Positions 30,692 through 41,935 of a stretch of DNA of 64,000 bases are shown one piece after another. Origin of the DNA: Oikopleura dioica. Lineage: Eukaryota > Chordata > Appendicularia > Copelata > Oikopleuridae. The stretch spans positions 10,416,501 to 10,480,500 of the forward strand of contig OU015569.1 of assembly GCA_907165135.1 (NCBI GenBank), given 5' to 3'. Position 1 is the first letter of the stretch, and each line of letters starts with the position of its first letter. Position numbers and translations under genes: made by a program. The notes beneath the pieces are model-generated. The model had not been told where the DNA came from, searched no databases, and saw only the letters and a list, made by a program, of their open reading frames with translations.

Positions 30692-32488
30692 CGATGATAC
30701 GCTTTCAAAATGTGCATCGCTTTTACTTTTCATTTCAAAATGCTGCTCAGGGTATTTCCGTCTTCCCCTATATTTCCAACTTAGGCCCGAACTAACTGTA
30801 ATTGTAGTCTAGTTTCAAACCTTTTAATATTTTCAAATAAGAAACTCGACGGAAGTATTTTTTGTGTGAGTGTGTTTTATTTTGTTTTCTGTATAATAAG
30901 TTAACTATTTTCAAGGTTATTCAATTTCGGCTCCAATTTGATTTCAAATCAGTTTGAGTACACTCTTTTCGCGACCTAATATTTTACTTTTCGTAGAGCG
31001 TCAGTGTCTCAAAAGGACAAGTCGCTATTTTTATTTCTGTACTCTTCGTTGATTTCAGTAGAAAATCTTCGAAGAGTACTGTTTTTTAAAAGCCAGGCAG
31101 CAGAAGAGAGGCCTTTCTGGAGGAACAACACTGCAGAAGCCTTTCTGCCGCAACGGCGAGCGGGCAAATCAGCGCATTCATTTAATCTTTTCAAAATATT
31201 TTAAGTTCCTTTTTTCTTCCCCCATTTATTTTCAGTTGACGCTAGATAAGCCCGCTCGCAGGCTTTATCTTCTCCTAATGAATAATTTCCCGAAAATCAA
31301 GAGTAAAATTCCTGATAATAGATTTTTAGCAAACCTGAAATTCATTTTCTCATTATCATTTTTCTCAATAAAAAACAAAACAAGTGTTCTTCTACGCCAA
31401 ACCAAAATTCTCAGTAACCCGTTATTATATCTTTATTTTTTTTTACTTTCAAGCCACAAAGTACAGCCCATGTTCTCAACTAAGATACAGTTTAACTTGT
31501 ACCTTTTATGACACAGAAGTCATTTACATTCAATTAGCCTCATCTTTACTGATGAAAACGATATGAGTTTGCGTGCTAATACTGCCCATTTTCCTGTTCC
31601 GCGAGGAATTGTTCAAAAAACACATTTTTTAAGAATTTTACTTCGAAGGGTTGTTTCCTTTTTTTCTTTTATCCTTTTTCTCTTGACTTGTATTCAATTC
31701 AATTTGAATTGTAGAAAAAGTGGAGTAGTTCTGAACCGAGGAACTAGAGAATTGCGGATTTCTTATCGTAATTCTTAGCGGATTCAAACGCTACTCTATT
31801 GTCCAATTACACAACTCTTAAACCCTATATATATATATTTATAAATATTTCCTTGCATAATTGCCTCATTCTCGTATTATTGCCTTTATTTTTTCGAATT
31901 TTTTCTTTGTTGATTCCTGAAATTCTCGAAACGGGACCCTTTTCAAGAGTCTTACTATTTTAACTATTGCTCTCACTGCTCTTTCTCTCATCTTATTCTA
32001 TTCTACTATTCTTTATCCTGAAAACCCCTGAAAAACCTTACCCCACTTCCTTAAATGGTCTAAAAATAAAGATACCAAATCTACGTTTTCGTCTCTTGAT
32101 CCCCCTAGAGTCATGTAAAAATAATAATCGCATATTCTGTATTTCATTTTCCCCTCCGAGTATTATATTTTTTGATTTATTTTCCTTTGATCCTGAAAAA
32201 TAACTTTCCTTTGATTTTGATTTTTCTCAAATTGAAACAATGTTAAGCCTTGTCGGTAAACAAGCACTTCTCATTCGGAAAAATATTCTTTTTATGTGTT
32301 TCCGATAATAAAATTTCAAGTTTAAAAAGTTCTTGTGAGTCTTAAAAAGCGAAATCTTTCGTTTTTTTCTTTCTGACTGGTTTACTATTATTCATTTCTT
32401 TTTTGTTCATAAACGAGAATATACTTAAATCACTTGAAAAATATTAAATTGAGTTTCAATAAAAAGAGCTTCGTTGTAGATTTATTCA
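30692..32488. other. Long intergenic interval after RERE
   Basis: About 1.8 kb, strongly AT/T-rich, probably 3' UTR plus spacer. A TA microsatellite lies near 31826-31840. Frames such as 31236-31511 and 31967-32203 are low-complexity and not recognised. No gene is supported. Confidence 0.4.
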
Positions 32489-34561
32489 TGTTCCGGGCCG
32501 GGCGGCACGTCGTCCGGATTCGGCAGAGTCACAGTCAGAGAAACTATTCGTGGAACCCGCTTAGTTGGTTCAAGTCAGGACAGAGCGGTAGCGCAGGTTA
32601 ATTCTATTCAAAAATACTCATGAAATCAAAAAGGAAAATCGTAGTAAGCGGTGCAGATGTAGTGTCTCCCTCTCCAGTTGCTCCACCACAAGCACCACCG
32701 AGTGTCGTGCCTTCTCCGACAATCGAGGTCACTACCCAGACCCCAGAAACAATCGTACATGGGCTCGCCCCGGAAACTCTCGCTCCAGGCGAACCAGCTG
32801 CTACGAACATCTTCGAGGTCGTTAATCCAGAGCCAGAGATGCTAGCAACAATGATCGATGGCTGGGACTACTTCAGGCATGACCGTTTTTTTTTTTTTAT
32901 TCCAATTATTCTCCTCTTTAGTACTCTTGGCTGCATCAATCCAATAACGTACATGACGCTCGGTCTCGACTACATCCTTCCTTTTGGCGAGGCGAGTCCT
33001 TTAGTGGCGATTTTCGCAGTTTGCGTTCCTATCCGAATGGCAGCTAGTTTTGTTAATTTGAAATCGACGGCTGAGATTGTTCAGGCGATGACTATGTCTC
33101 GCTTGCGGGAAGGAACACGGTTCATATTCTTATACTTTTATTCTTCAAATATCCTCGAGCTTTTAATTTGAACCTGAAAATGAGCGATTTTCAAGTCGAC
33201 CCAAGGGATGGCAGAAAACTCCGCCTCGAATATAAACGTTTTGCATCAAGGCGATCGTGGCTCTACATCGCGCATGAACGTCCTCCCTCTTCAGCGCGTC
33301 GTTGAGTTCAACAAGTACATGAAAGGCTTCGGCGTTGACTTGCTCGAAGAAGGAATGGAGCGGAACTATTACAAGAAAATGATACTCTCGAAGGCGCCGA
33401 CGATGGCTTCGTTTTTTCTAATTTCACTTTTTCTCAGAGAAGCGAGGATACTTCCTCTCGAGTGTTTCCAAACTCCTTTTCTTTATTGGGACAATTTGAG
33501 GTACGCCCTTTTTGAGCGCTTAATCTATGTAGTTCTCTATATCTATAGTTCCTTTACGGCGTCGAGTGTACCGATCTCTGCGGCATGTTTTGGAAGTGCG
33601 TTTTTAATGGCGAACATCTACCAAAGCGCCGCAATGAGCCGATATCAAACAATCAAAATTCCTCTCAACAAGCAGTTGACAAACTATGCCAAGTCCTTCA
33701 TCCTTCCTGCTGGCGTTATGTATGGACTAATGTGGGCCATTGACATGCCAAATATTCTTCAAGGTTTGTAATCAAGGATGAGATCAAATCGAGTGATTTT
33801 TAGCTATTTTCATCGCTACAACGTTTGGTAATCAAGCACTGAATGCGATGGTCAAGACAAATTTAAGCATGAAACAGTTTTTTAATTACAAAACGCAAGA
33901 AGAGCTCATCATGGATATTCAAGACTGTAAGTTAAATAAGATGTTTTAGACTTTTTCAGGGTTGATTTTGAGGCTAAAGACAATTCTAGATGTGCGTCAA
34001 AATGACAAATACCGCGAGCTGCTGGACCAGCGGCGAGCAAATCAAAACCTCCTCCAAGCTCATTATGGCTGGACAACTACGAAGGTCTCCGAGGATGATA
34101 ACCTCTCGCTCGTTGAAAAACTCCAGGCAAAGAAGCAGAAATTCCAAGAAAACTCTCTCGAGATGGGCAAAGTAAAAGCAGCCTACGAAGCATTGAGTGG
34201 AAAGGACTTCGAATCTGCCGGTCGAGAGTATCTCCAAAACATCTATCCGTATTACATTCACGAAGAGAAGGAGGATGCAGCATCGGATGGAATTTACGAC
34301 AAAATGATAGAAAATGAAAGAAATATTTGGATGGAAGAAATTAATAGAAATAAGTCGACCTTTCAAGTAAATTATATTCTCGTCGCTTTTTACTAATTGC
34401 ATTTTCAGGAGATGGACTTTGAATTATTCGATGATGGCATAAATGATAGTAAAAAGAGCGAACTTCCTGTAGATCAAATAGAAGACGACTTTAAAAGTTT
34501 CTACCGCCCAAGAAAAGAAGAATCAGATTTAAGGCCTTGGTGGGAACGCCAAACTGCTTAA
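32489..34561 (+). CDS. OXA1L: OXA1L-like mitochondrial inner-membrane insertase (YidC/Oxa1/Alb3 family)
   Basis: Oxa1 inserts proteins into the inner mitochondrial membrane from the matrix side, partly by binding ribosomes. The N-terminus (MFRAGRHVVRIRQSHSQRNY) is basic like a presequence. Exon 2 begins at 32645 and carries a Pro-rich linker. LDYILPFGEASPLVAIFAVC is a first membrane segment. The core is LSKAPTMASFFLISLFLREA (compare PVTQAPIFISFFIALREM in OXA1L) followed by SVPISAACFGSAFLMANIYQ and FILPAGVMYGLMWAIDMPN. A long charged C-terminal tail (DNKYRELLDQRRANQNLL onward) would face the matrix. One intron (32877-32921) begins with GC. The junction between about 33100 and 33210 was not resolved in frame with GT-AG sites. 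It heads an operon-like run with CWC25 and DNAJA3. Confidence 0.72.
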
Positions 34562-34631
34562 AGTGTTTAAAATAAAGTTCAACCAAAAATCTTCAAATTT
34601 CAAGTTTTTATCTGTGATCTTGAATTTCAGA
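34562..34631 (+). promoter_or_regulatory. 70-nt intercistronic spacer with acceptor
   Basis: Spacer between OXA1L-like and CWC25, ending TTGAATTTCAG-A-ATG, consistent with trans-splicing of the second cistron. Confidence 0.5.
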
Positions 34632-35841
34632 ATGGGGGAGCGGCTTACTTGGCAACGAGGCCGGGAAGAAGCACCGAAGAGCTCCATTCCGTCGAAATTC
34701 GAAAACGGGGAAAAGGCCGAGAAGATCGGCTTTCTGTACAACCAGCAGGAAACTGACAGGGAACAGTATCTTACAGGAAAGAAGGTTGACAAGGCCTTCG
34801 ATGATTACCTGGATAGGGAAAAGAGAAACTTTGAAAATTCGCTCAACCCGTAAGTTGAAAAGTCAACGATTTTATGCGTTATAACAATTTTTCGTTTCTA
34901 GTTATAAGGAGGGCGGAAAGGACCGAGAAATAGATGTCGACTACAAGTCAAAAGAAGATCCTCTCAGTTATCTCAAAGAAAAAGAACAAGAAAAGTTCAA
35001 GCAGCTGCAAGCGAATCCGCAAAAGATGGCCAGATTGCAAAAGCTGATGAAGGCGTATCTTGGAAATCAAGAGGAAGAGTCATCCTCATCTTCTTCTGAG
35101 GACGAAAGGTCCAATAAGAAATTGTCATCCAAGAAAAAGTCATCATCCTCTAGTAGCAGAAGAAGATCCAGAAGTAGGTCGCGCGATAGAAAGAGAAGAT
35201 CCCGCTCTAGAAATCGCTCAAAGAATCGTTCCAAATCTCGCCGTAAAAGCTCAAGAGAAGAGCGGAGAAGAAAAAGTCGTTCTCGATCGCGCTCTCGTTC
35301 TCGGTCCCGCTCTCCAAAAGAGAAGAAATACAAGCCTGGCTATGGACTCATAAGGAAAGCAGATGCTCCGGAAAAGAGTTCCTCGGAATCGACCGAAAAA
35401 TACGAGTCGAAGTTTAAAAATCAATACAAGCCGCATTGTAAGTTATTTCTCCTTCAAAATTGCTTAAAATAACGGGTCCTTTTGTAGCTTATCAACGTAA
35501 ATTAAAGCAAGGCTTTTCAAATAAGATGACAGCAGAAGAAAAGCAGCGGAAAATCGACGAGATGATGGGCAACGCGTCGAAAAACGATGCTGACCGCGCG
35601 GAAAGAGTGAAAAAGACACGCGCAGTTGAAGAAAAAGAAGAAAAGGAGTTCGAGGCAAATCGAAACGACCACTCTTACTACAGGCAAGCTAAAAACCAAG
35701 CTCACCCACTAATTTTATTTTCTATCTAGGGACTTGAAAATGAAAGCTACAGAAAAATCCCTGGAGGAGCGTGTTCGCGCTCGCCGTGATCGAAACCAGC
35801 GAACCTCTGCGGCGCTTGATAAAAACTGGACAAAAAGATAG
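34632..35841 (+). CDS. CWC25: Pre-mRNA splicing factor CWC25 (first-step factor)
   Basis: Four exons: 34632-34849, 34902-35437, 35488-35683 and 35730-35841. CWC25 joins the Prp2-remodelled spliceosome and promotes the branching reaction. The match rests on GFLYNQQETDREQYLTGKKV, EDPLSYLKEKEQEKFKQL, a large Arg-Ser domain (about 35085-35330), YKPGYGLIRKA, and the diagnostic C-terminus TAEEKQRKIDEMMGNASKND to SAALDKNWTKR. The usual N-terminal CIR_N segment (LNLKKSWHP-type start) is missing from the frame, which begins immediately behind an acceptor. The third intron (35684-35729) begins GCAAGC, a GC-AG intron. Confidence 0.85.
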
Positions 35842-35917
35842 ACTGCCACATTTTTCTTTCTCAAATAAAAAACAATTGAAATTTAAAAAGTGAAAAGTGA
35901 ATCCTTTCTCTCTCAGA
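35842..35917 (+). promoter_or_regulatory. 76-nt intercistronic spacer with acceptor
   Basis: Spacer between CWC25 and DNAJA3, ending CTTTCTCTCTCAG-A-ATG. The pyrimidine-rich acceptor one base before the start codon supports trans-splicing. Confidence 0.5.
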
Positions 35918-37455
35918 ATGTATACACTGTCGAGGATAGTGCTAAATCGAACGTTCCCGCAGTTAAATCGGCGCTCAGTCAGACATTTATCCGGAAGCTC
36001 CGCTCTTTTTGACGATTACTACAAGTGAGTCGAGTGTATTTATTTCGAGTTGGCTTTTGAAAAAATAAACTAAGAACGCTCGGTGTGTCAAAATCAGCAA
36101 ACGCGAAAGAGATCAAAAAAGCATATTATCAGCAGGCGAAGAAGTATCACCCGGACGCGAATAAGGACGATCCCGAGGCGGAGAAAAAGTTTCAAAAAGT
36201 GTCTGAAGCGTATGAGTGCTTGTCGGATCCGACGAAAAAACAGCAGTATGACCAGCTTGGCGCTGCCGGTTATCAGAGCGCGCAAAATCACGGCGGCATG
36301 GGTGGCGGATTCCATGGCGGTGGCGGAGGCTTCAGAATGGAAAACGACCCCTTTGACTTATTCAATTCGATTTTCAAAGAATTCGGTGGCCAGGGAAGCT
36401 TTTCATCTTACGCAGAGCAAATGAGAAATCAACCACAGGTTCCTTCAACCTCCATGCTGACTCCATTAATTCTTCTCGTAGCAATATGATGTGACCTTGA
36501 ATATTTCGCTGAAAGAAGCTTGCCTAGGAGTCGAAAAGCGAGTCAGAATGAATCTCGAAACCGACTGTCACAGTTGTAATGGAACTGGAGCTAAGCCCGG
36601 CTCGCAACCAATTGTTTGTTCTTAACGCATTTCAAGCTCTAACTGCTGCTTTTTTAAAGATCTGTCCCGCTTGTAATGGATCAGGAACACAAACGCAGAT
36701 GCAGGGCCCTTTTATGATGAGAACGACGTGTAGTTTGTGTCTTGGATCGTAAGTTTACCTTTTTCTAGAGCCGAAATGACCATTTTATTAAGCGGGAAAT
36801 ACATTAAAGATAAGTGTGAAACTTGCGAGGGCAGTGGCAAAGTCGATCAGCCGAAAGAAGTAAGGATCGAAGTTCCAGGTATTCAATATCCTCGTCCTCC
36901 TCGAATTCGAGACTCGTTTTAGCTGGCATTTCTGAGCGAGAAAGAGTGCGTATCGCCGCTCATGGCCATGAGATCTACGTAAACTTCCAAATTGACCAAA
37001 ACTCGAAATTCCAAAGACAGGGGGAACATATTCATTCTACTGTGGACATTTCTATATCGCAAGCTATTCTTGGTGGAAGGTAGATAGGCAGCGTAAAAAG
37101 GGGACTGAAACTGCGATTTTAGCAAAATGATCGACACGATAGACGGAGTCGAGCAAATCGTAATCAAGCCGGGAACAGAGTCTGACACGCAAATCCGACT
37201 TAGTCGAAAGGGAAGCTGCAAGTTGGGTAATAAGTCGTTCCGTGGCGACCATATCTGCCATTTACAGGTACTCATGGCATTCTAACTGAAATATGTGAAG
37301 CTGAATTGTAGATTAAACCTCCTAAATCATTGACGGAAAATCAACGAAAAGCGATTTTGGAATTTGCAAAAGACGAGGATTTCAGCGGCAGCGTTAATGA
37401 GGAGCCCGGCGATGAATCTCTTCTTGCAAAAGCTAAAAACAAGTTTAACTCCTGA
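35918..37455 (+). CDS. DNAJA3: Mitochondrial DnaJ (Hsp40) co-chaperone, TID1/DNAJA3
   Basis: A type I Hsp40 that delivers clients to mitochondrial Hsp70 and stimulates its ATPase. The Arg-rich N-terminus ([20 protein letters not shown]) is a good mitochondrial targeting sequence. The J domain carries the HPD motif ([18 protein letters not shown]). A Gly/Phe-rich linker ([19 protein letters not shown]) follows. The cysteine-rich zinc region has four CxxCxGxG repeats ([32 protein letters not shown]). The C-terminal substrate domains include [20 protein letters not shown]. All domains are present, so the chaperone is probably active. It is third in the operon-like run. Confidence 0.93.
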
Positions 37456-37666
37456 TCCGGGTGTTTAATTAAATGAAGAGTTAAAAAGTTGAATAAAATG
37501 TTATTTTTAATAATCTGAGAAAGTGATTACTATTTGGGATAATAAAATAAAACACAATTGTCCTCCTTCATTCATAACACCCCTGCAAAGGGTTGGAAGT
37601 CGGAAAGAGAAAATAGAAAACTGAATTTTAAAGTAAAGACTCGAAACTAAAGAATGATTGTTTAGA

Positions 37667-38400
37667 ATGCTTTCGAGGGCGACATGGGTAAATGATGAGT
37701 GCAAGGCGATCCTCGACGATATGATTTTTACAGAGACTTTAGGTAACTTAAGAGCACTATTATTGCTGCACTGTTGGTTAGGGAACGGATAGTTACACTT
37801 TTTAGACATCATTTTTCAAGTCCACAGAGCCGCTAGAAAAGGTTATCTTTGTGAGCTCTACCCAGAAGATAACTCCTCACAAAAGATCTGCACCGAGCTC
37901 GGCCGAGACGTTTTCGGCCACTGCCAAAATAAAGTGCAAAAGTTCTCAGAAGACATTGACTGTCCAAATTGTGCGAGGCAGATTTCCACTACCAGGTACT
38001 ACTGCTAATAAAAAGGAGTATTTTTTACTCAAGTTTATTTAGATTCGCGCCGCATCTCGAAAAGTGTTTCGGTAAAGGACGCACTTCATCCCGGATCGCC
38101 TCGCAAAAGATTTCCTCTGCAGAGTTTTCTTTTCCCACGCACGGGGGCCACACGGACGCTCCCGACGATGACGACTGGCAGGAGAAGAAGAAGCGGAAGC
38201 GAAAGAAAGATGGTGGCTCAAAGAAGGCGAAGAAGAAACACATCGAATCAGTTTGAAGAGCTGATTATTTCAAATTTGTATTTTTTATGATCTAGGACGC
38301 GAGCAAGGCAGCTGAGCACAACCGCGAACACGTCTCGTTCTCGAGTTCGTATCTAGACGAAAAGACCAGCAAACGCAAAAATTTAAAGAAGAAGCGTTAA
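37667..38400 (+). CDS. ATXN7L3: SAGA deubiquitinase-module subunit, ATXN7L3 (Sgf11) orthologue
   Basis: Four exons: 37667-37742, 37806-37995, 38043-38250 and 38296-38400. The protein tethers and activates the USP22/Ubp8 histone H2B deubiquitinase in SAGA. The N-terminal helix ([18 protein letters not shown], then [17 protein letters not shown]) matches the Sgf11 helix. [13 protein letters not shown] precedes the Sgf11 zinc finger [20 protein letters not shown], with C-x2-C, His and Cys ligands present, followed by [13 protein letters not shown]. The tail is acidic then Lys-rich. Vertebrate ATXN7L3 has a further SCA7 domain that is not seen here, so this is a short form. The ATG sits one base behind TTTAG. 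Confidence 0.9.
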
Positions 38401-38604
38401 TTTTCAAAGCTCGGAAATTAGAAATTCGACTTTGCTAATAAGTTATTATTCCTGTTCAATTTTCTTTCCGAGAAACCTGTTTTCATGTTCATTCTTATCT
38501 ATTTCTAATCTTCTTGATTTTCTGACAAGAATTTAGTGCAATATAGTTTTAACTTCTATTTCTTGATCACTTCAATTTTACAGATTCTTAATCAATTCAG
38601 AAAA

Positions 38605-40239
38605 ATGCCGAATCCGCTTGTAAAAATGACGCCGATTATGAATGACATCAATCGAACGGATCAGAGAGGGGATGGACTTAGAGTCTTCTACTCTTCCAGC
38701 GGCGTCAAAACCGACTTGGGTAAGTCCAAACTAGAGAGTCTGCCTTGTACAGCAAATAGGAAAAAATTCTAATCGAGAACTAAAGACGAGCCCAGTAGAT
38801 AAAATAATTTTAAGCCTTTTTTATCAAGTACTTGGCTTAAGTCACTTGAGAACGGGTAATCTTCCACTTTATAAAAAGGGCTTCAAAAAAGTTCACCCGT
38901 TCTCTTATCAGCTTCATTTCAGCTGAGTGCCGCTTATCTATCCCCTCTTTTTATAAGCTCGAAGCTTCAAAAGAGTTTAATTTAGAATCGCTGGCTTTGC
39001 ACTTCGTCCACATGGTTCTAAATCAAGAAGGAAACGTCGACGGGATGGAGATTTTCAAATATCTTTGGGACGAATTCGACGTCCGAAATTTGGCTGACTG
39101 GCGCGATGTTCGCGTCCGGCCACAGGATCACAAGCAGGTCGAATTCGCTGCGGAAACGAATCGCCTACTCGTCCAGCTCCTCCGAAAACACCTGAAGCTC
39201 TTTGATCGAGAAGGAGACCGAGAGTCAAAGACTGTTATTACTTTCTGCTTTTTCATGATGAACGCACTTATTGTCAACAATCAACGAGTGACGAACGGAT
39301 TTAAGGTTCGATTGCGTTTGCTTCAATCTGATGTTGAACAAATTGAAGAGTTCTTTAAAAAAGAACCCGGACAGGGGCTTATTGATGATCAAGCTTACAC
39401 TTCTTGGTACCGATTAGGTCAGTCGATGAATCATAAAACTCCTTCACAGGAACATTCAGAACAAAGTGGAGGATATGACATCGTTGCCACCGAATTGCCC
39501 TTTGTTCTCGGTGATTTCATGGGCGTACCAAAAACCATGCGTGCCGATAACCACCGGGACCGGGCCTCTGTCGGTCTCAATCTTCCAAAAAACGCGTCGG
39601 AAGAGTTGATGCAAATCGGCTTCAAAAAAACTGCACTCGAACTAGTCGATAAAACAATAGAATACGAAAAATTAAAGAAAAGCCTCATCAATACTGGTAA
39701 TTTAAATAAAACAGTCAAAATTTCAAAGTTCGCCATTTGAAATTCGTGATCCATTAAAGTTTCGAACGACGTGCGCTTAAAATCAATCAATGTCTCGATT
39801 TTAAAAGAGCATTTCAGGCGCCCTTCCCCAGCACTGCCAAATCGACGATTACAGTTTCGATGCACTTGTTCGAACATGCACTACAGTCGCCAATGTTTAC
39901 CAAAAACTCATTGATAACAAAAACAGACCAGAAGGAACGGAGCAAAATCAGAAAACAGCTTGGCAGCTCAAGTAAGTCCTCCGTTTTTCGGTCTTCAAAC
40001 AAAATGACCTTTCATAACGCAAATTTCATTTTTTTCTCTTTTTCTCACGATGAATTGTCTTTATTAGAGCTGAACGGATCCGGCAAATTAAAGCAAAGGC
40101 CACCCGGAGAAAGAGAAAAAATAGCTGGAGCGAGGGAGATAAAGCTGGATCAAGCGGGGCTGATGCGACTAGCGCTAGCCCAGCGAAGAGCAGCAGCGCC
40201 AGCGTACTCGTACAGGGAAGAGTTAACCCATCTGCTTAA
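38605..40239 (+). CDS. Conserved-looking protein of unknown function
   Basis: Exon 1 (38605-38719) joins the main exon after an intron ending in TTTCAG at about 38923. The main exon runs to about 39699 (ending INTG), followed by exons near 39819-39970 and 40069-40239. The frame is kept throughout, giving roughly 450 residues. The N-terminal part is MPNPLVKMTPIMNDINRTDQ. A helical middle contains LALHFVHMVLNQEGNVDGME, QVEFAAETNRLLVQLLRKHL and FKVRLRLLQSDVEQIEEFFK. The tail is Lys/Ser/Ala-rich. There is no membrane segment, signal peptide or catalytic motif that I recognise. The soluble all-helical character suggests a scaffold. The last exon is the least certain, because a second frame is also open there. 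Confidence 0.55.
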
Positions 40240-40281
40240 CTGAATTAGCGTGGATCGGATAAATTAGAAGCACCCTAAAGA

Positions 40282-41025
40282 ATGGCGCCTGGGCCGTATT
40301 AGTACGAGGGTTAACTCACAAAAAGCAGCAGGCAAGGAAAACAAGAGCACCGGCAAGATCTACAGCAAGCAGGCTAGGGTGGGCGAATTCTAGTGGCTTA
40401 TTTTTTGCCCTCTGCCTAGCACGCAAACCTCCTCGACAATTTTGCCCATCCTAGAATCAGACGTTTAGTGAGCGAAGCGTTTTTGCGTGACAAGCTTAAA
40501 TCGGATGTCGAAAAGATCACGGAGAACATCCAAAAGTTTCACGCGCAGCGAGAAAAAGAAATCTTCCGCGAGTCCGAGAAGCTTATCAGAGCTAAAAAAG
40601 AGCGTCAGGAGCAGCTACAAGCCGCTGAAAGAATTCAGGCCGAACGAGAGAAGAAAGCTCGCCTGGAGCAGGAAAAGAAGGCGGCGGCGGAGGAAAAAAA
40701 GCGGAAACAAGCTGCCGAGAAAGATGTTAAAGCGCGGATAGCGTCACATCTGAAGAAGGCGCGTGCTAATGAACGGAAGAACGCGAGGAGGCGCGAGCAA
40801 CGTGCGCTAGAAAACCCCACTCTCCTCGAAAAGCGCGAAAAGCGAGAGAACAAAAAGGGCAAAAACAAGATGATCATTGCGCGCGCGACCGCAGACCTTC
40901 CTTTCATCGATGGCGACGTCGTGCTCTTCAATCAGTTTGATGAGGAGGACAAGGGACCGCTTGGACTTGGCTTCACCCTCGGCAGATTGATTTTAGACGG
41001 CGCAGGAACAGTTGGAATACCATAG
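40282..41025 (+). CDS. Charged coiled-coil protein, start uncertain, function unknown
   Basis: The exon 40420-41025 is secure: it opens HANLLDNFAHPRIRRLVSEA, followed by a very long Glu/Lys/Arg/Ala helix (about residues 40-150 of the exon), and closes with a hydrophobic patch (GPLGLGFTLGRLILDGAGTV). It joins in phase to an upstream exon ending at 40378 (GKENKSTGKIYSKQAR). The start upstream of that is not resolved; the ATG at 40282 meets a stop unless an intron intervenes. The charged helix suggests a nucleolar, ribosome-associated or cytoskeletal role, but no family is recognised. Confidence 0.45.
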
Positions 41026-41935
41026 CATTCACAATTTTGAATTTAAAGAACCTAAAGGCTTTGGATTTGTTCTCCGAAAATAAGCGAACTAACTCCCTTA
41101 ATATAACAAAGAGAAAGTTTCATCCTACTTTGGAAGAAAAGTTTGACGGCACTTTAACATTTCCTAATTGATCATTCTGGAAGGCACCGGTGCTGTCCCC
41201 TTCATAATCGATTTTATTGCGAGTTGTCACTTTTCTGTCGCTTCCTGTCAAAACTATGCAGCGGGCTAGTAAAGTCGGTCAAGCCAAAGTCATGAAGTCT
41301 TGCATAATTTTAGTTTAAACTTGCTCAACAATCTTTTCAATTTTGCCATTGAAGATATCGAAGAAGACGAGTTACGTATTCGAGTAATGAACACGAAGAA
41401 CTCTTTTTTCGCGCCATGGTGTGAGGAGAAAGGAAAGGGTTTGCATTGAAACAAAAGGGAGGAGCATGAGAACGCGCTCTTCCCGCAATTATCGGACAAT
41501 CCAATTTTGGAAGCGCATGAAGTGAACTAGGCGCGTAATTGATTTAATCTCCGGCGACGGTAACTCCTTCTAGAATCTGCGAAGATCCGATGCTTGGCCG
41601 CGCTCGAACGTTCTGAGAATGTTCTAGCGCTGCGGGGCTAGTATCGATCATACACCGTTCGCTCCTGACAGAGTACAGTTAGCCACTTTCTCACATCATG
41701 TGAGCAATGATAGTTGAAAATGCTCGAGGCTGCCGACCCAGGACTCTTTGGATGGAGTTCAAACCGACTAGACTATTCGGTGTGGTCACCACACTTGCGG
41801 CGCTAGATCCTCGCGTGCATGAGCGCTCATGATTCCATCACCGCCGTCGTTTTTTTCCGTCGCCTTGAAAACTTGGCGAAAAAGTAAAATAAGAAAAATA
41901 AACTTTTAATATTATAAGAGGTTTTATAGAAAGAT
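41026..41935. other. Intergenic interval with an imperfect palindrome
   Basis: About 900 nt. At 41601-41629 lies an imperfect 29-nt palindrome built from two GAAnnTTC units around TGA (GAACGTTC-TGA-GAATGTTC with CGCT/AGCG ends). It contains TTCTGAGAA, the TTCnnnGAA form bound by STAT factors, and resembles heat-shock elements with one extra spacer base. It lies about 300 nt upstream of the zinc-finger gene. No coding gene is seen. Confidence 0.35.

Noticed and set aside
31826-31845. TA repeat after RERE considered as a promoter TATA element
   Set aside because: Simple TA microsatellite in an AT-rich spacer with no gene start nearby.
35067-35333. Minus-strand frame rich in Arg, Leu and Asp
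   Set aside because: Complement of the Arg-Ser domain of CWC25.
40282-40304. ATG-GCG-CCT... as a firm start for the coiled-coil gene
   Set aside because: It meets a stop after six codons and no in-phase intron of credible length rescues it; kept only as a nominal left boundary.
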